The notes beneath the pieces were generated by a model. The model was not told where the DNA came from and did no database searches. It worked only from the letters and a program-made list of their open reading frames with translations. This document shows, in pieces, positions 33,301 through 45,900 of a stretch of 60,000 nt of DNA. The first letter of the stretch is position 1. Every line of letters starts with the position of its first letter. Origin of the DNA: Hydractinia symbiolongicarpus (taxonomy: Eukaryota; Cnidaria; Hydrozoa; Anthoathecata; Hydractiniidae); contig NC_079877.1 of NCBI RefSeq assembly GCF_029227915.1, forward strand, positions 13,641,351-13,701,350, in the 5' to 3' direction. The position numbers and the translations under genes are program-made.

Positions 33301-33957
33301 TGTGATGATAAGTGCATATCGGTTTGATGAACCCGCAGTTAATAAAATCCTGGCTGCAATAACACTGTTTTTCAGTCAAAAGATTGAATTTGTGATGAGA
33401 ATTTCTCACACAGTGTTTATGTGAGGGCTGTCTTTAAAACCCTCTCCTTTTTTTGTCACCAGATAATGAAATTATCTTGTGTGTGTCTTTTTTTCTTGGA
33501 AAACTAAGCATTAGGTTGAGTCTTAAGTTTCCAATAATTTGAACCTTTAATGTTTTTAAGTTTTTCTTGTTTAATTAACAGGTTTGTTTCTATATATAAA
33601 GGACATTTGCTATATTTTCTTACATGTTTTTTCTTAGGCATTTGATATTTGTATAGTTCAGTAAAACATTTTTACTGTATGTTTCCTCTGTTTGCATAAG
33701 TTAGAAAATTTCCACAGTCTGCTAAACCTTTTTAAAATAGGCTTTTTTTTAGCCTAAGTTTTCTTTAGTCTGGTATCTTATAAAAAGAAACATCACTTCA
33801 TCACTATTTTAATTTTCTACGAAACACAATAAACTATATGCTTTTATTTTTAAAACTAACATTGATTTAAGACCTGAAAACTAAATTATTAATTTTTTTG
33901 TACCTTAGAAAATAAAAATGAATATGGCAAAATATAAAATGTACGTTTTATGCTGAC
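33301..33957. other. Upstream region of CEP162
   Basis: AT-rich and without a gene. It should include the CEP162 promoter, though the 5' UTR start is not visible. Parts of it are duplicated at 29840-30030. Confidence 0.5.
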
Positions 33958-36900
33958 ATGGCATCGGGATGGGCAAAAGCAAGAGCAAAGCTTGGTAGCA
34001 AAGATTTAGATGCAGAATTTGAAAAATTTCTAAATGAGGTAAAGTTCTTTTTTTGTGCTAGTTTAGTTTAGAATATGCCCAACCTTTAAATCCGCTAATC
34101 GAAAACCATTGTCGAGTAAACACAAAAAATTTAAAATAACAAAGCCAATCTTCTTTCATGAAAACAGAACGCAAAAACAGTAGCATGTCTGTGATGACCC
34201 TATTATATTATTTTGATTAGCGTTCTAAACTCTATTCAATAGAAGCATTAAGAGAAATAATTTATGAAGGTTGCTGACATTATCAAAATATTAAATCTTG
34301 AATATCCTGAAATGTTTTAGCAAATTAACAAGAAAATATGTGCATATGTTAACTACTTTTCATATTCTCATCAGTCCATTTCAAACTGCATTCTGTGGCT
34401 ATTTATTTGTTTGCCTTTGCACTTCTAACGATTTGCATTCCTGCTTCTTTTGTTTCATTTTATTCTTTACAAAGCTTTTCTTTACATAGAACCATCTTCA
34501 GATATATACAAAAGTTAAAATTATCCACTTTATATACATAATTAAAATTCTCTTTATTATGGACATAAAAAAAGGAAAGGAACAGAGTTTCGTGTCATAC
34601 CATACCGAATTAAATTCAACCTTTATATCCTTTTGTTTGTTACGGGATGAATTACATGAGAGCAGTTGGAAATGTGGTAACAAATCTTCAGTTTTTTTCC
34701 AACTTTAAAGTTGAAGTTGTATATTTTTGGAAAACCCACCAAGCTACGATTGTTATTCCACATTGAAGATTGTGTTACTCAACCAAGCAGTGTTATATAC
34801 AAAGGCTTATGTCCTTGTGATGCAACTTATATTTACGTCAATAATTATGGTATTTTAATGATAATTTAAATTTTTGTATATACCTGAAAATATTATTTAT
34901 TAATAAATATACTGTAACTTCGATTTATATACATTTATTATTGTTATCCAATATTCCTTAAAATTCTTATTATTTTATAAAGATGTTGCCATTACTGTTA
35001 TATAATACCCTTAATAATAATCCATTACTCAACATTTGTGTGTAGACAGTAATATGTATTGAAACGCATCTAAATGTCTCTTGCTGATCTTTTCACCCTA
35101 ACTCGAGAGCAAAATTACAGCATTTTTCATCTGTTGCTTTAATGTCAATTAATTTTTTTAAAAACGACCTTTGTACAATTCCACAGAACAGCTATTGCAA
35201 AAGCTATTATCTCCATAATGGTTAAAACAGAAAAACCACCCCATAAGCCAAGATGTCCTCCAAAATCTGCTAATAGATTTTCCCAGTGGTAAAGCAATTT
35301 GTCTTCAGTAACTTCCACTTCAGTGGATTTTGAGTAGATGTAAATATTTAGCCTTTCATCTGCTTCATCATCATCTTTATTGTGAAAGAATAATCCTGAT
35401 GATGTTAAAACAGTATAGTATGTTTCTTCACAAGGAAATTTACATTGCGCTAAGCATTGGTTGTCAACACTCTTTAACCCAATAGCTACATTAAGCAAAC
35501 AGGAAAAATCTGTATTGTCGCATAAGCGATAATTTTGTTTTCTTAAATCATCAGACGTACAGTTACAGGCATTGATAAAATTGTTGTCGTAACAATAATC
35601 TCTGCAAATTTTTGTGGAATATTTTGTTATTTTAATCTGAGCACTAAGACTACTGAAATATTCAGTGTAATTTTTTATGCAACTGTTGTTGTTAAAAGGA
35701 TCTATTCTTATCCTTTTCTTTTTTTGGAACGCTACATAATGTTCCATGCCAGGTTGAAAAAAAATACTGCCATGGTACATATCCACACTATGTTCTTGAC
35801 TTCCAATAAACAGTAAAGCACCTATTGCATCTGCAATTCCTGGGATGTACTGTTTTCTGTTGATGGAGATGGTTAAATACAATCCGTTATCGAAACCCGG
35901 TTTTGTCTTTATTGGTTCTATTTCATTTCCATCTTGATCAAATCCAGTGTTAAAAGCAAAACAGTTTCCATATTTATAATGCCAAAACTGTCTCCATTGT
36001 TTCAAGTTTTCGCAGTTGTAAACTTGTGAATATGTACAAGACAATATTGTGTCGTTAAAAGTGTTTCCATATCGAAAAACAGCAGACCCATTTTGTGCTG
36101 CGATCATGCTCATACCTTGGAATAAATGAGCAAACAAATAATATTTCAATTTGTGAGAGGAAAGTGCTTTATTGAGCAATTCTTTTATCGTTGACCGTTG
36201 CTGCCTAAATGCAGTGGTATTGAGTAAGTCAGAGAATTTGTCTTTAAGAATGGGGTTTTGATTACATATCGCAACAAGTGGAAATGTTTGCACAGCTTCT
36301 TTTTCCACCCAAATTTTTGTTGCCAGTGGTTTCTCGCGATATTGTGTAATTAACTGATGACCTTGGTAAGCTGCTACTGCAAAACAGGCTGTAATTACAC
36401 ATATCCAAAATACCTTGATGGAACGATTTTCTGACATTACAACATGCAAAAAGCCGTGTGCTGTTGTATTCTGAGCAAATTGATTAAATTGTTTTGAGAA
36501 CCTTTTTTTCTTTTTCTTTGTATAAGTTTCATTAGTATTTTGCTGATTCATGGTCTGATATCCACAGCAAGCAAACAACTTTGCACTCTGAATGCAAAAT
36601 GGATTTTCCAATAAATTTTGTTGATACAAATATTACCAATTTCACCTGTCCCTTATTTTGAAATTGCATACATTCTTTTTCTTCTTTTTTAGTTTTTTTT
36701 AATTTGATTCTTTTTATTTTTTTTTGTATTGTAAATAATATTTCAGTTGTTTGTTTTCGCTGTAACATACTGTTTGATATTTTATGCTTTTTGGAATAGT
36801 TTAAAAAAGCTAATCAAACCACTGTAATGATACACCAGTTCAGTATATATGATTATATTTCTTACAAGTTTGTTTCAACAATGCCTATAAAGCATTTGTA

Positions 36901-39900
36901 AAATTTTGTCTTGTTTCCATTTTTGACCAGATTATATAAAGTAATTCTATTAATAGAGAATTATTTGCAGCCTGTGATATTTAAGACTTTAGGGAATACT
37001 AATGTATGTGATAGCCATTTAAAACATGTTGTACTGTATCTTGATTCAAAATGGGAAATTTTGATGCCACAAGTAATTATATAGAAATCTATACTAGAGC
37101 CAGGCAATTTGAGCTTGTCAATGTTCACAGTACAGCACAGTCAATGTCAATGTTTATTGACTAATAACTCTTTACAACCTGAGTCGTATTATAACTTTAG
37201 GGATTATTATTGTACTAGTTGATAAGGCCCATGGAAAAATCCACTAAGGCAGGATAAAAATTTTGATGATGTCAGCAACTCATCCACTAAAAAAAATTTA
37301 GAATTTTATTTTCAAATTGCCTCTATTGTGGAGAGCTTAAAGCGCTGATCAGGAAAATGTATATGATCATGTGCTTTTGATGAGCGGTTATTTAGATAGG
37401 AGGGTTTAAAAATTTTGCTGACGTCAGGAATGACCCGTGAAGACAAAATTTTTTTTGAGAGATTTGTATTCCTGCTGACTTCATTGTATAGATCTTGAAA
37501 CGCTGATCAAGAAAATGTATAGGATCATGTACTTTTGACAAACAGTTGCAGAGATATTAGAGTTTGAAGGTTTTTTGATGATGTCATCAACCCGTCCACT
37601 CCGAAACGGATTTGGGGACCCAGTTTTGGAAAACTTAACCAAATTGGTCCTGGTGGTCCCTAGCTACCCACCCGGTAAAAAATCATTGACGTCACCACCT
37701 CGTTTCCAAGTTATTTGGCCTCAAAGTTTTAAGTGCATTGTAATGGCTTCATTAATTTAATATAGGATATTGACGTTAAAGTAGTGTTATTGACGTCGCG
37801 CCGTAACGTCATAAAATTTCACATTTGAGACATACTTTTTTCGGCAACTTCAAGGGAAATTTCGGCGAACTTTTTTCGGCAACTTCAAAGGAAATTTCGG
37901 CGACTTTAAAGGAAAATGACGATATCCACTATGACCGTCACATACACTCCGTATTATTATAAGAGACTAGTCGATTAAGGCCCGTGAAAAAATCTACTTA
38001 GGCAGCAGGACAATGGAAAAATAGGTTGTTTTAGATTTTTTGCTGACGTCAGCAGTGCAATTACAAAAATGTTTGGTGAAATTTAGTTTATTCGTTGCCT
38101 GTACTGTGCAGAGTACTGACCAAGAAAATGTATATGATCATGTCTTTTTGATAAGCGGTTAATGAGATATAAGGGTTTTAAAATTTTGCTGACGTCAGCA
38201 ATGGCCAGTCAAACCCCCAAAAATTTTTTTAGAAATTTGTGTACCTGCTGCCTTCATTGTATAGGTCTTGAAACGCTGATTAAGAAAATGTATAGGATTC
38301 CGTATTTTTGACAAACGGTTGCAGAGATATTAGGGTTTGAAGGTTTTTTGGTGACGTCATCAACCCGTCCATTCCGAAACGGATTCGGGGACCAGGGTTT
38401 GGGAAACTTACCCAAATTGGTCCCAGGTGGTCCCTAGTTACCTGCGCAGGAGATGACGTCAGTTATTTCCACCCGTTTCCAAGTTATTTAGCCTTAAATT
38501 TAAAAGTGCAATGCAATGGCTTCACTAATCTTAATATACTTTCCTTTGACGTCAATATTGCTTTAACGCCAAAGTTTGGTAATATACAGAACAAATTTAT
38601 AGACGATGTTTTATAGACTTTATCAAAAAAATTTTATCCACTTTGCAAAAGTCACAGAGACACGGAACTGGCGTATTATTATATAGACTAGTCGATAAGG
38701 CCCGTGGAAAAATCCACTTAGGCAGGATAACAGAGAAAAATAACCGTCATTTAAATTTTGATGACGTCAGCAGAAACATGTCAGAACACAAAACTTTTTT
38801 TTTCAGAAATGTGTATGCCTGTTGCCTTCATCGTATAGATCTTGAAACGCTGATCAAGAAAATGTATAGGATCGTGTATTTTTGACAAACGGTTGCAGAG
38901 ATATTAGGGTTTGAAGGTTTTTTGATGACGTCATCAACCCGTCCATTCCCGAAACGGATTCAGGGACCCAGATTTGGGAAACTTACCCAAATTGGTCCCA
39001 GGAGGTCCCTAGTTACCCACGCGGTGAAAAAACATTGACGTCACTACCTCGTTTCCAAGTTATTTGGCCTCAAAGTTTTAAGTGCATTGTAATGGCTTCA
39101 CTAATCTTAATTAACTTTTCTTTGACGTCAATACTATTTTATCGGTAAAGTTTGGTAAATTACAGAACAATTTTATAGGCGATGTTTTATAGAATTTGTT
39201 AAAGAAAATTTTGAAGAATGTAATCCACTTTGCAAAAGTGACAGACAGACACACTTAGCGTATTATTATAAGAGACTAGTCGATAAGGCCGTGGAGAAAT
39301 CCACTTAGGCAGAAGGACAATGGGAAAATAGGTTGTTTTAGATTTTTCGCTGATGTCAGCAGTGCAAATACACAATAAATAAATTGAGAAACTTGTTTTC
39401 ATGTTTCCTCCATTGTGTAGAGCTTACACTGCTGATCAAGAAAATGTATATAATCGTGTGGTTTTGATGAGCGATTAATGAAATGTAAGGGTTTATTGCT
39501 GACGTCGGCAATGGCCCGTCAAAACCCAAAAAATGTTTCATAAATTTGTATACCTGTTGCCATTATGGTATAGATCTTGAAACGCTGATCAAGAAAATGT
39601 ATAGGATCATGTATTTTTGACAAACAGTTGCAGAGATATTGGGGTTTAAATGTTTTTTGATGACGTCATCAACCCGTCTATTCCGAAACGGATTCGGGGA
39701 ACCAGGTTTAAAAAACTTACCCAAATTGGTCCCAGGTGGTCCCTAGTTACCCAAGCGGTGAAAAATCATTGACGTCAGCACCTTGTTTCCAAGTTATTTG
39801 GCCTCAAAGTTTTAAGTGCACTGTAATGACCTCCTTAACCTAATATAGGATATTGACGTTAAAGTAGTGTTATTGACGTCGCGCCGTAACGTCGGAAAAT

Positions 39901-42900
39901 TTAACATATTAGACATGCATTTTTCGGTTACTTCAAGGGAAATTTTGGTAACATCAAAGGAAAATGAACAAATCAACTTTGCCTGTCACAGAGACACGGA
40001 ACTGGCGTATTATTATATAGATGACATAGCCATTCAAAAACCTATCAGGTGTAGGTCTTGCAATTAGTTTATAATAAATACCATCCTATTTTTAATTTTT
40101 AATTTTTTAATCAGGAATGGTATATACTCTTAAAGAATGTTTTGTAATTAATAATTAGAATGCACTAAACATAAACTTTTTTCATTTATTTGTAGTCTCT
40201 GTCTGATGAGTCATTATCCTCTCCACGCCGCTCGATAACCCCACATGGTGCTCGATCAAAATCGAAAATACTTGTTAGCCAGTCTAAAAATGATTTCGAG
40301 AAACCTTGGTGGGCTACGAGTGAAGATGAAGAAAATTCGACACAGGTAAAGGCTGCAAAAGACAAGTGGTTTAAAAAGAATAAAGATGAGGTAAATGTTT
40401 ATTACCAGCTTAAAAGATAAAAACAAATGATAAGGTTGTTGATTGCGTTTTTTTATATTTTAGACAGACACTCCTGTACTGCGACAACAACAGAACACTC
40501 CTGATAACCCATTAGCAATTAGCAGAGACAGCTTAGATGGTGTGTATGAATTTAGGGTTTTTTCTATATCTGTTATGTTGACCAGGAACAATATTATACC
40601 TTACACCTATATAATAGATTGAAAACAAGGAAATAGGGAACACTGAGAACCTCTTTTTGATTGTCATATTGGAAGATGATTTCCAAAGGTCTTTTCATTG
40701 CCATGCCTTGCTTGGGTTTTTTTTAAAAAAATTTTCTCAAAAAAAGGTGTCAGTAAAATTAGACTGTCAACACTGTCATAACGTATGGAACGCGAATACT
40801 GCCTTTAATACAATTATAGAAGAAGACTATTTCATTATCAAGTTGTTAGTTATGCGATAATTTATTCGATTATGCAATAAATTCATTAGATTATGTGATA
40901 AACTTCTTATGTGATAAACTCTTCAATTTGATTGGATAAAAATTTAATTCGATAACAGTTTATTTGATAAAAATTTATTTGATAAAATTCATTTGGTAAA
41001 GACTAATTTGCGTTCCTTAGCAAATTTAGACAGAGAGTACCCTGTAACAATTTCATAATGTTACATGACAGCCATAATATTATCAACACAGCTCCCTAGG
41101 CTGAGTTACCCCAAAATTATTTTTGAAGATACCGTTAACTAAGCTTGCATTTTCTACCCTCAACCCTCGATTTAAAGAAAAAGGCATGGATGTTGGAATA
41201 CTTTTAGCTACTTAAGATGAAAACTCGAGCCGTTTGTGTGGCAAGTGCTGCTGAAGTACATCTGTTTCAAAATAACGGTAACCTCTTTCTTATAATATGG
41301 TAGACCTAATAACAATAATTGAAAAGGCACCACTAAAAACTTGGTAAAAAAGATCATGGACAGGCCAGTTTATCTGCTTGTCCCATATACATTCTTCAAA
41401 GTTACCATCCGCATGTGATAAACAAATTTTACAAAATGCTGGTATTGATTTTTAGAAAGTTTTGACATGAATGATTTTGGAACCTACGCAAATGTAACAT
41501 GGATGTCAAATCATTAAAACCTGAAGGCAAAATATATATCAGGCCCATCCAACCAATCCAACTATGTTTGCACTGTTTTCAAGACAACTTCTGATGTTGT
41601 TAAAATGTAAAAAAAATGAATATTTATTGAATGAGTTTTTATTAAATGTACTTCTCTAAAACAATAGCCGTATTTTGTCTGTTGAAAAGGGTTACCGTGT
41701 CCCGTAACGGAAACACGAAATGTGATATATAAAGGACGGGCGACCCTGTGGATTTTTCCACGGGTTAACGACTATCTATATTATAATACCCGTATACGTC
41801 TGTCCGTCCGTCTGTCTGTCACGCAAAATGGTAGCTTACCTGCGCAGGTAGCAAGACGCACGCAATGCGGTATAAAATGGACAGGCAAACCGTTGATTTT
41901 TCCACGGGCTAACGACTAGTTTATTAAATAAAGTTTTATCAACAATAAGTTTTCTTGCATAAAGTTACATTGAATAAAGTTTTATCTAATATGTTTTCAC
42001 ATAATCGAATAACTTTATCACATAATGAAATAAGTTTACTACATAATGGAATAAGTTTATCACATAATGGAATAAGTTTACTACATAATGGAATAAGTTT
42101 ACTATATAATCGAGTAAGTTTACTACATAATGGAATAAGTTTACTACATAATGGAATAAGTTTACTACATAATCGAATAAGTTTACTATATAATCAAATA
42201 AGTTTACTACATAATCAAATAAGTTTACTATATAATGGAATAAGTTTATCACATAATGGAATAAGTTTATCACATAATCAAATAAGTTTACTACATAATG
42301 GAATAAGTTTATCACATAATGGAATAAGTTTACTGCATAATCGAATAAGTTTACTATATAATCGAGTAAGTTTACTACATAATGGAATAAGTTTACTACA
42401 TAATGGAATAAGTTTACTACATAATCGAATAAGTTTACTATATAATCAAATAAGTTTACTACATAATGGAATAAGTTTACTATATAATGGAATAAGTTTA
42501 CTATATAATCGAGTAAGTTTACTACATAATGGAATAAGTTTACTACATAATGGAATAAGTTTACTACATAATCGAATAAGTTTACTATATAATCAAATAA
42601 GTTTACTACATAATCAAATAAGTTTACTATATAATGGAATAAGTTTATCACATAATGGAATAAGTTTATCACATAATCAAATAAGTTTACTACATAATGG
42701 AATAAGTTTATCACATAATGGAATAAGTTTACTGCATAATCGAATAAGTTTACTATATAATCGAGTAAGTTTACTACATAATGGAATAAGTTTACTATAT
42801 AATCGAGTAAGTTTACTACATAATGGAATAAGTTTACTACATAATGGAATAAGTTTACTGCATAATCGAATAAGTTTATCACATAATGGAATAAGTTTAC

Positions 42901-45900
42901 TGCATAATCGAATAAGTTTACTATATAATCGAGTAAGTTTACTACATAATGGAATAAGTTTACTATATAATCGAGTAAGTTTACTACATAATGGAATAAG
43001 TTTACTACATAATGGAATAAGTTTACTATATAATCGAGTAAGTTTACTACATAATGGAATAAGTTTACTACATAATCGAGTAAGTTTACTACATAATGGA
43101 ATAAGTTTACTATATAATCGAGTAAGTTTACTACATAATGGAATAAGTTTACTACATAATGGAATAAGTTTATCACATAATGGAATAAGTTTACTGCATA
43201 ATCGAATAAGTTTACTATATAATCGAGTAAGTTTACTACATAATGGAATAAGTTTACTATATAATCGAGTAAGTTTACTACATAATGGAATAAGTTTACT
43301 ACATAATGGAATAAGTTTACTACATAATCGAATAAGTTTACTATATAATCAAATAAGTTTACTACATAATCAAATAAGTTTACTATATAATGGAATAAGT
43401 TTATCACATAATGGAATAAGTTTATCACATAATCAAATAAGTTTACTACATAATGGAATAAGTTTATCACATAATGGAATAAGTTTACTGCATAATCGAA
43501 TAAGTTTACTATATAATCGAGTAAGTTTACTACATAATGGAATAAGTTTACTACATAATGGAATAAGTTTACTACATAATCGAATAAGTTTACTATATAA
43601 TCAAATAAGTTTACTACATAATGGAATAAGTTTACTATATAATGGAATAAGTTTACTACATAATCGAGTAAGTTTACTACATAATGGAATAAGTTTACTA
43701 CATAATCGAATAAGTTTACTACATAATCGAATAAGTTTACTATATAATCGAGTAAGTTTACTACATAATGGAATAAGTTTACTATATAATGGAATAAGTT
43801 TATGAAATAATCAAATAAGTTTATTACATATCCGGATGAATTTTAACATAACTATCATGTTGTCCTTCTGTAATAATGCCTTGTTATTAAAGTTCCGCGT
43901 AAATAAGCCAGAGTTTATGAACGTATCAACATAAAGAGACCAACATGGTGGTTTTCCTTAGAAAGTCTCGTTGTAGATGCTATTTTTTTAATTTGTTTTT
44001 TACTTGCTTTCACTTCTTTTCATAACTCTTTAGTTTCTCCAAGTCGACCAGGCACTGCGTTGGATACTATTTTAAGTGAGCCTGAGGACAGGTAGAAATT
44101 TGATCATTAGACATTGGTTTTTCTGTAAAAATGTGCATGTAAATTTGTTCTTTTTTAATATATTTGATGTCTATGTTATAATAATGCAAATAGTCAAATA
44201 AGAACGTAATGTTTAGACATACCCAATTGTTTTTTTTGCTTAACAAACTTTTAAAGGCATCAAATTGTATTAATGTGAGCTACTCAGCAAGTGTAAATGT
44301 CAAAAATATTTTCACTTTTAGTAGCCATGGCGATTCCAAAAAGGAAAATAAGATTACAGCACGTACCAAAACTGATGAATCTTTTGAAGGTATTCCACAA
44401 CAAATCTTTAATTGTTGCTAGTGATATGTTTTTTTTTGAAAGTTTTTTTTTTCATTGTTATATTGTAAAAGTGACCAGTTAATATTATTGTCAGTAATCT
44501 GACTGCATTGCCCCTGTCAACACCTGATAATATTTTTGATGAAAAGTCTGTATGTTAATGCTGATCAAGATGGAACAGGATCCTAGTAATATGATTACTG
44601 CAAGACAGGTCGGAAAAGCATCTCAGCATCTGGTATTTAAAGGTGGAAAGACTGACTATTTTTTCTGAAACAGGGTTTCCACACCTCCTAAAGATCCTAA
44701 AAATAATAAAATCATAAATTATCCCAAATTTACGTGATTTTTTGTGAAAACTCCAAAATATTTATTTTCTGCATCAGCTTGTACGGAGATGAAACCAGTT
44801 CAATTTGATTTTGTCTTCCTTGTTTAATTTCTTTGACATCCTTTATTATAATTATTATTTATATTTATTATAATAATTATTTATTATAATTATTATTTAT
44901 ATTTATATTTATTATAATAATTATTTATATAATTATTAATTTCTTTGACATCCCTTATTATAAGTTACATTTAGCCTCACCTAAATTTTAAACCTGTAAG
45001 ACATGCAATGCAGGGTATGGATTTAGTAAACTTGAAGGATTCCATCACGTATCTGTGTGTGTACTCACTGTTTGTTTTTTTTTATGCTGGAAAATATGTA
45101 TGAACCGTATTTTTATTAGAAAGTATAGCCACTGTAGATGAGCCTGATGGTACAACTACCACACATGAAACATCACAACCAGCTGGTTTTGATACGTTGG
45201 AAGAAATAAAAGATAAGGAGGCATTTTTTTCAAGTATAGAAAAGGAAAAAGGAGGAAGTGTTGATTATGAAGAACTTAACAAAAAATTTGATGAGAACAG
45301 TAACAGTCCAGTGTAAGTGAAAACATTATTTATTTATTTGTATGTTTGTTTATTTATTTGTTGTTGTTTTTATTTAAATTTATTTCTGTGTATTATTTGT
45401 ATTTTTTAGGTCTTCGCCGTTACATGCATCACCAGAAGGCATTGCTGTTGAAGGGCTTGCACCATACCGACCTCCACATTATGGTAAGAGTGTTATCTTT
45501 TCTTAAAGTAAACTGTCCGCAAAGTAGTGTTAGCTATTATAAAACTTGGTAACATCTGCAACCACTTCTGTATATGTGTAATTTACTGTCAACTACCTGT
45601 AGTAAAGCCTCTTTTCTCTTCTTCATGGATCCAGAAATGTGTTTGTGTTTTATTTTTAAAAAATTATTTAGACGACGACAGTGATGAAGGGAGTGATAGT
45701 AAAAGTGATGAGGTGCTTCAAAATGTCACTCCTCCCTTAGAATCACCTAAGATCAGTGACAGTAATATGGATGATCATACAAAAAATGACACCACAGAGG
45801 AGCGTACTGAAGATGTTGATACTGTGAAGGCAAATGATGTATCTGTTAATAAGGTAACTTTTTATTTGCACTTTTGATGAGGTGTCGTGATGTTTTAATG

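Noticed and set aside
35145-36629. 494-residue version of DEG/ENaC paralogue 3 starting at 36629
   Set aside because: That start is TTG. The ATG at 36549-36551 gives the same N-terminal length as the two paralogues.
41955-43805. A 616-codon plus-strand frame and a 494-codon minus-strand frame made of 7-residue repeats
   Set aside because: Both are by-products of a 21-bp satellite without in-frame stops, in an intron; no non-repeat coding part and no typical protein composition.
41960-43835. Possible CRISPR array
   Set aside because: Units follow one another without spacers, the genome is eukaryotic, and there are no cas genes.
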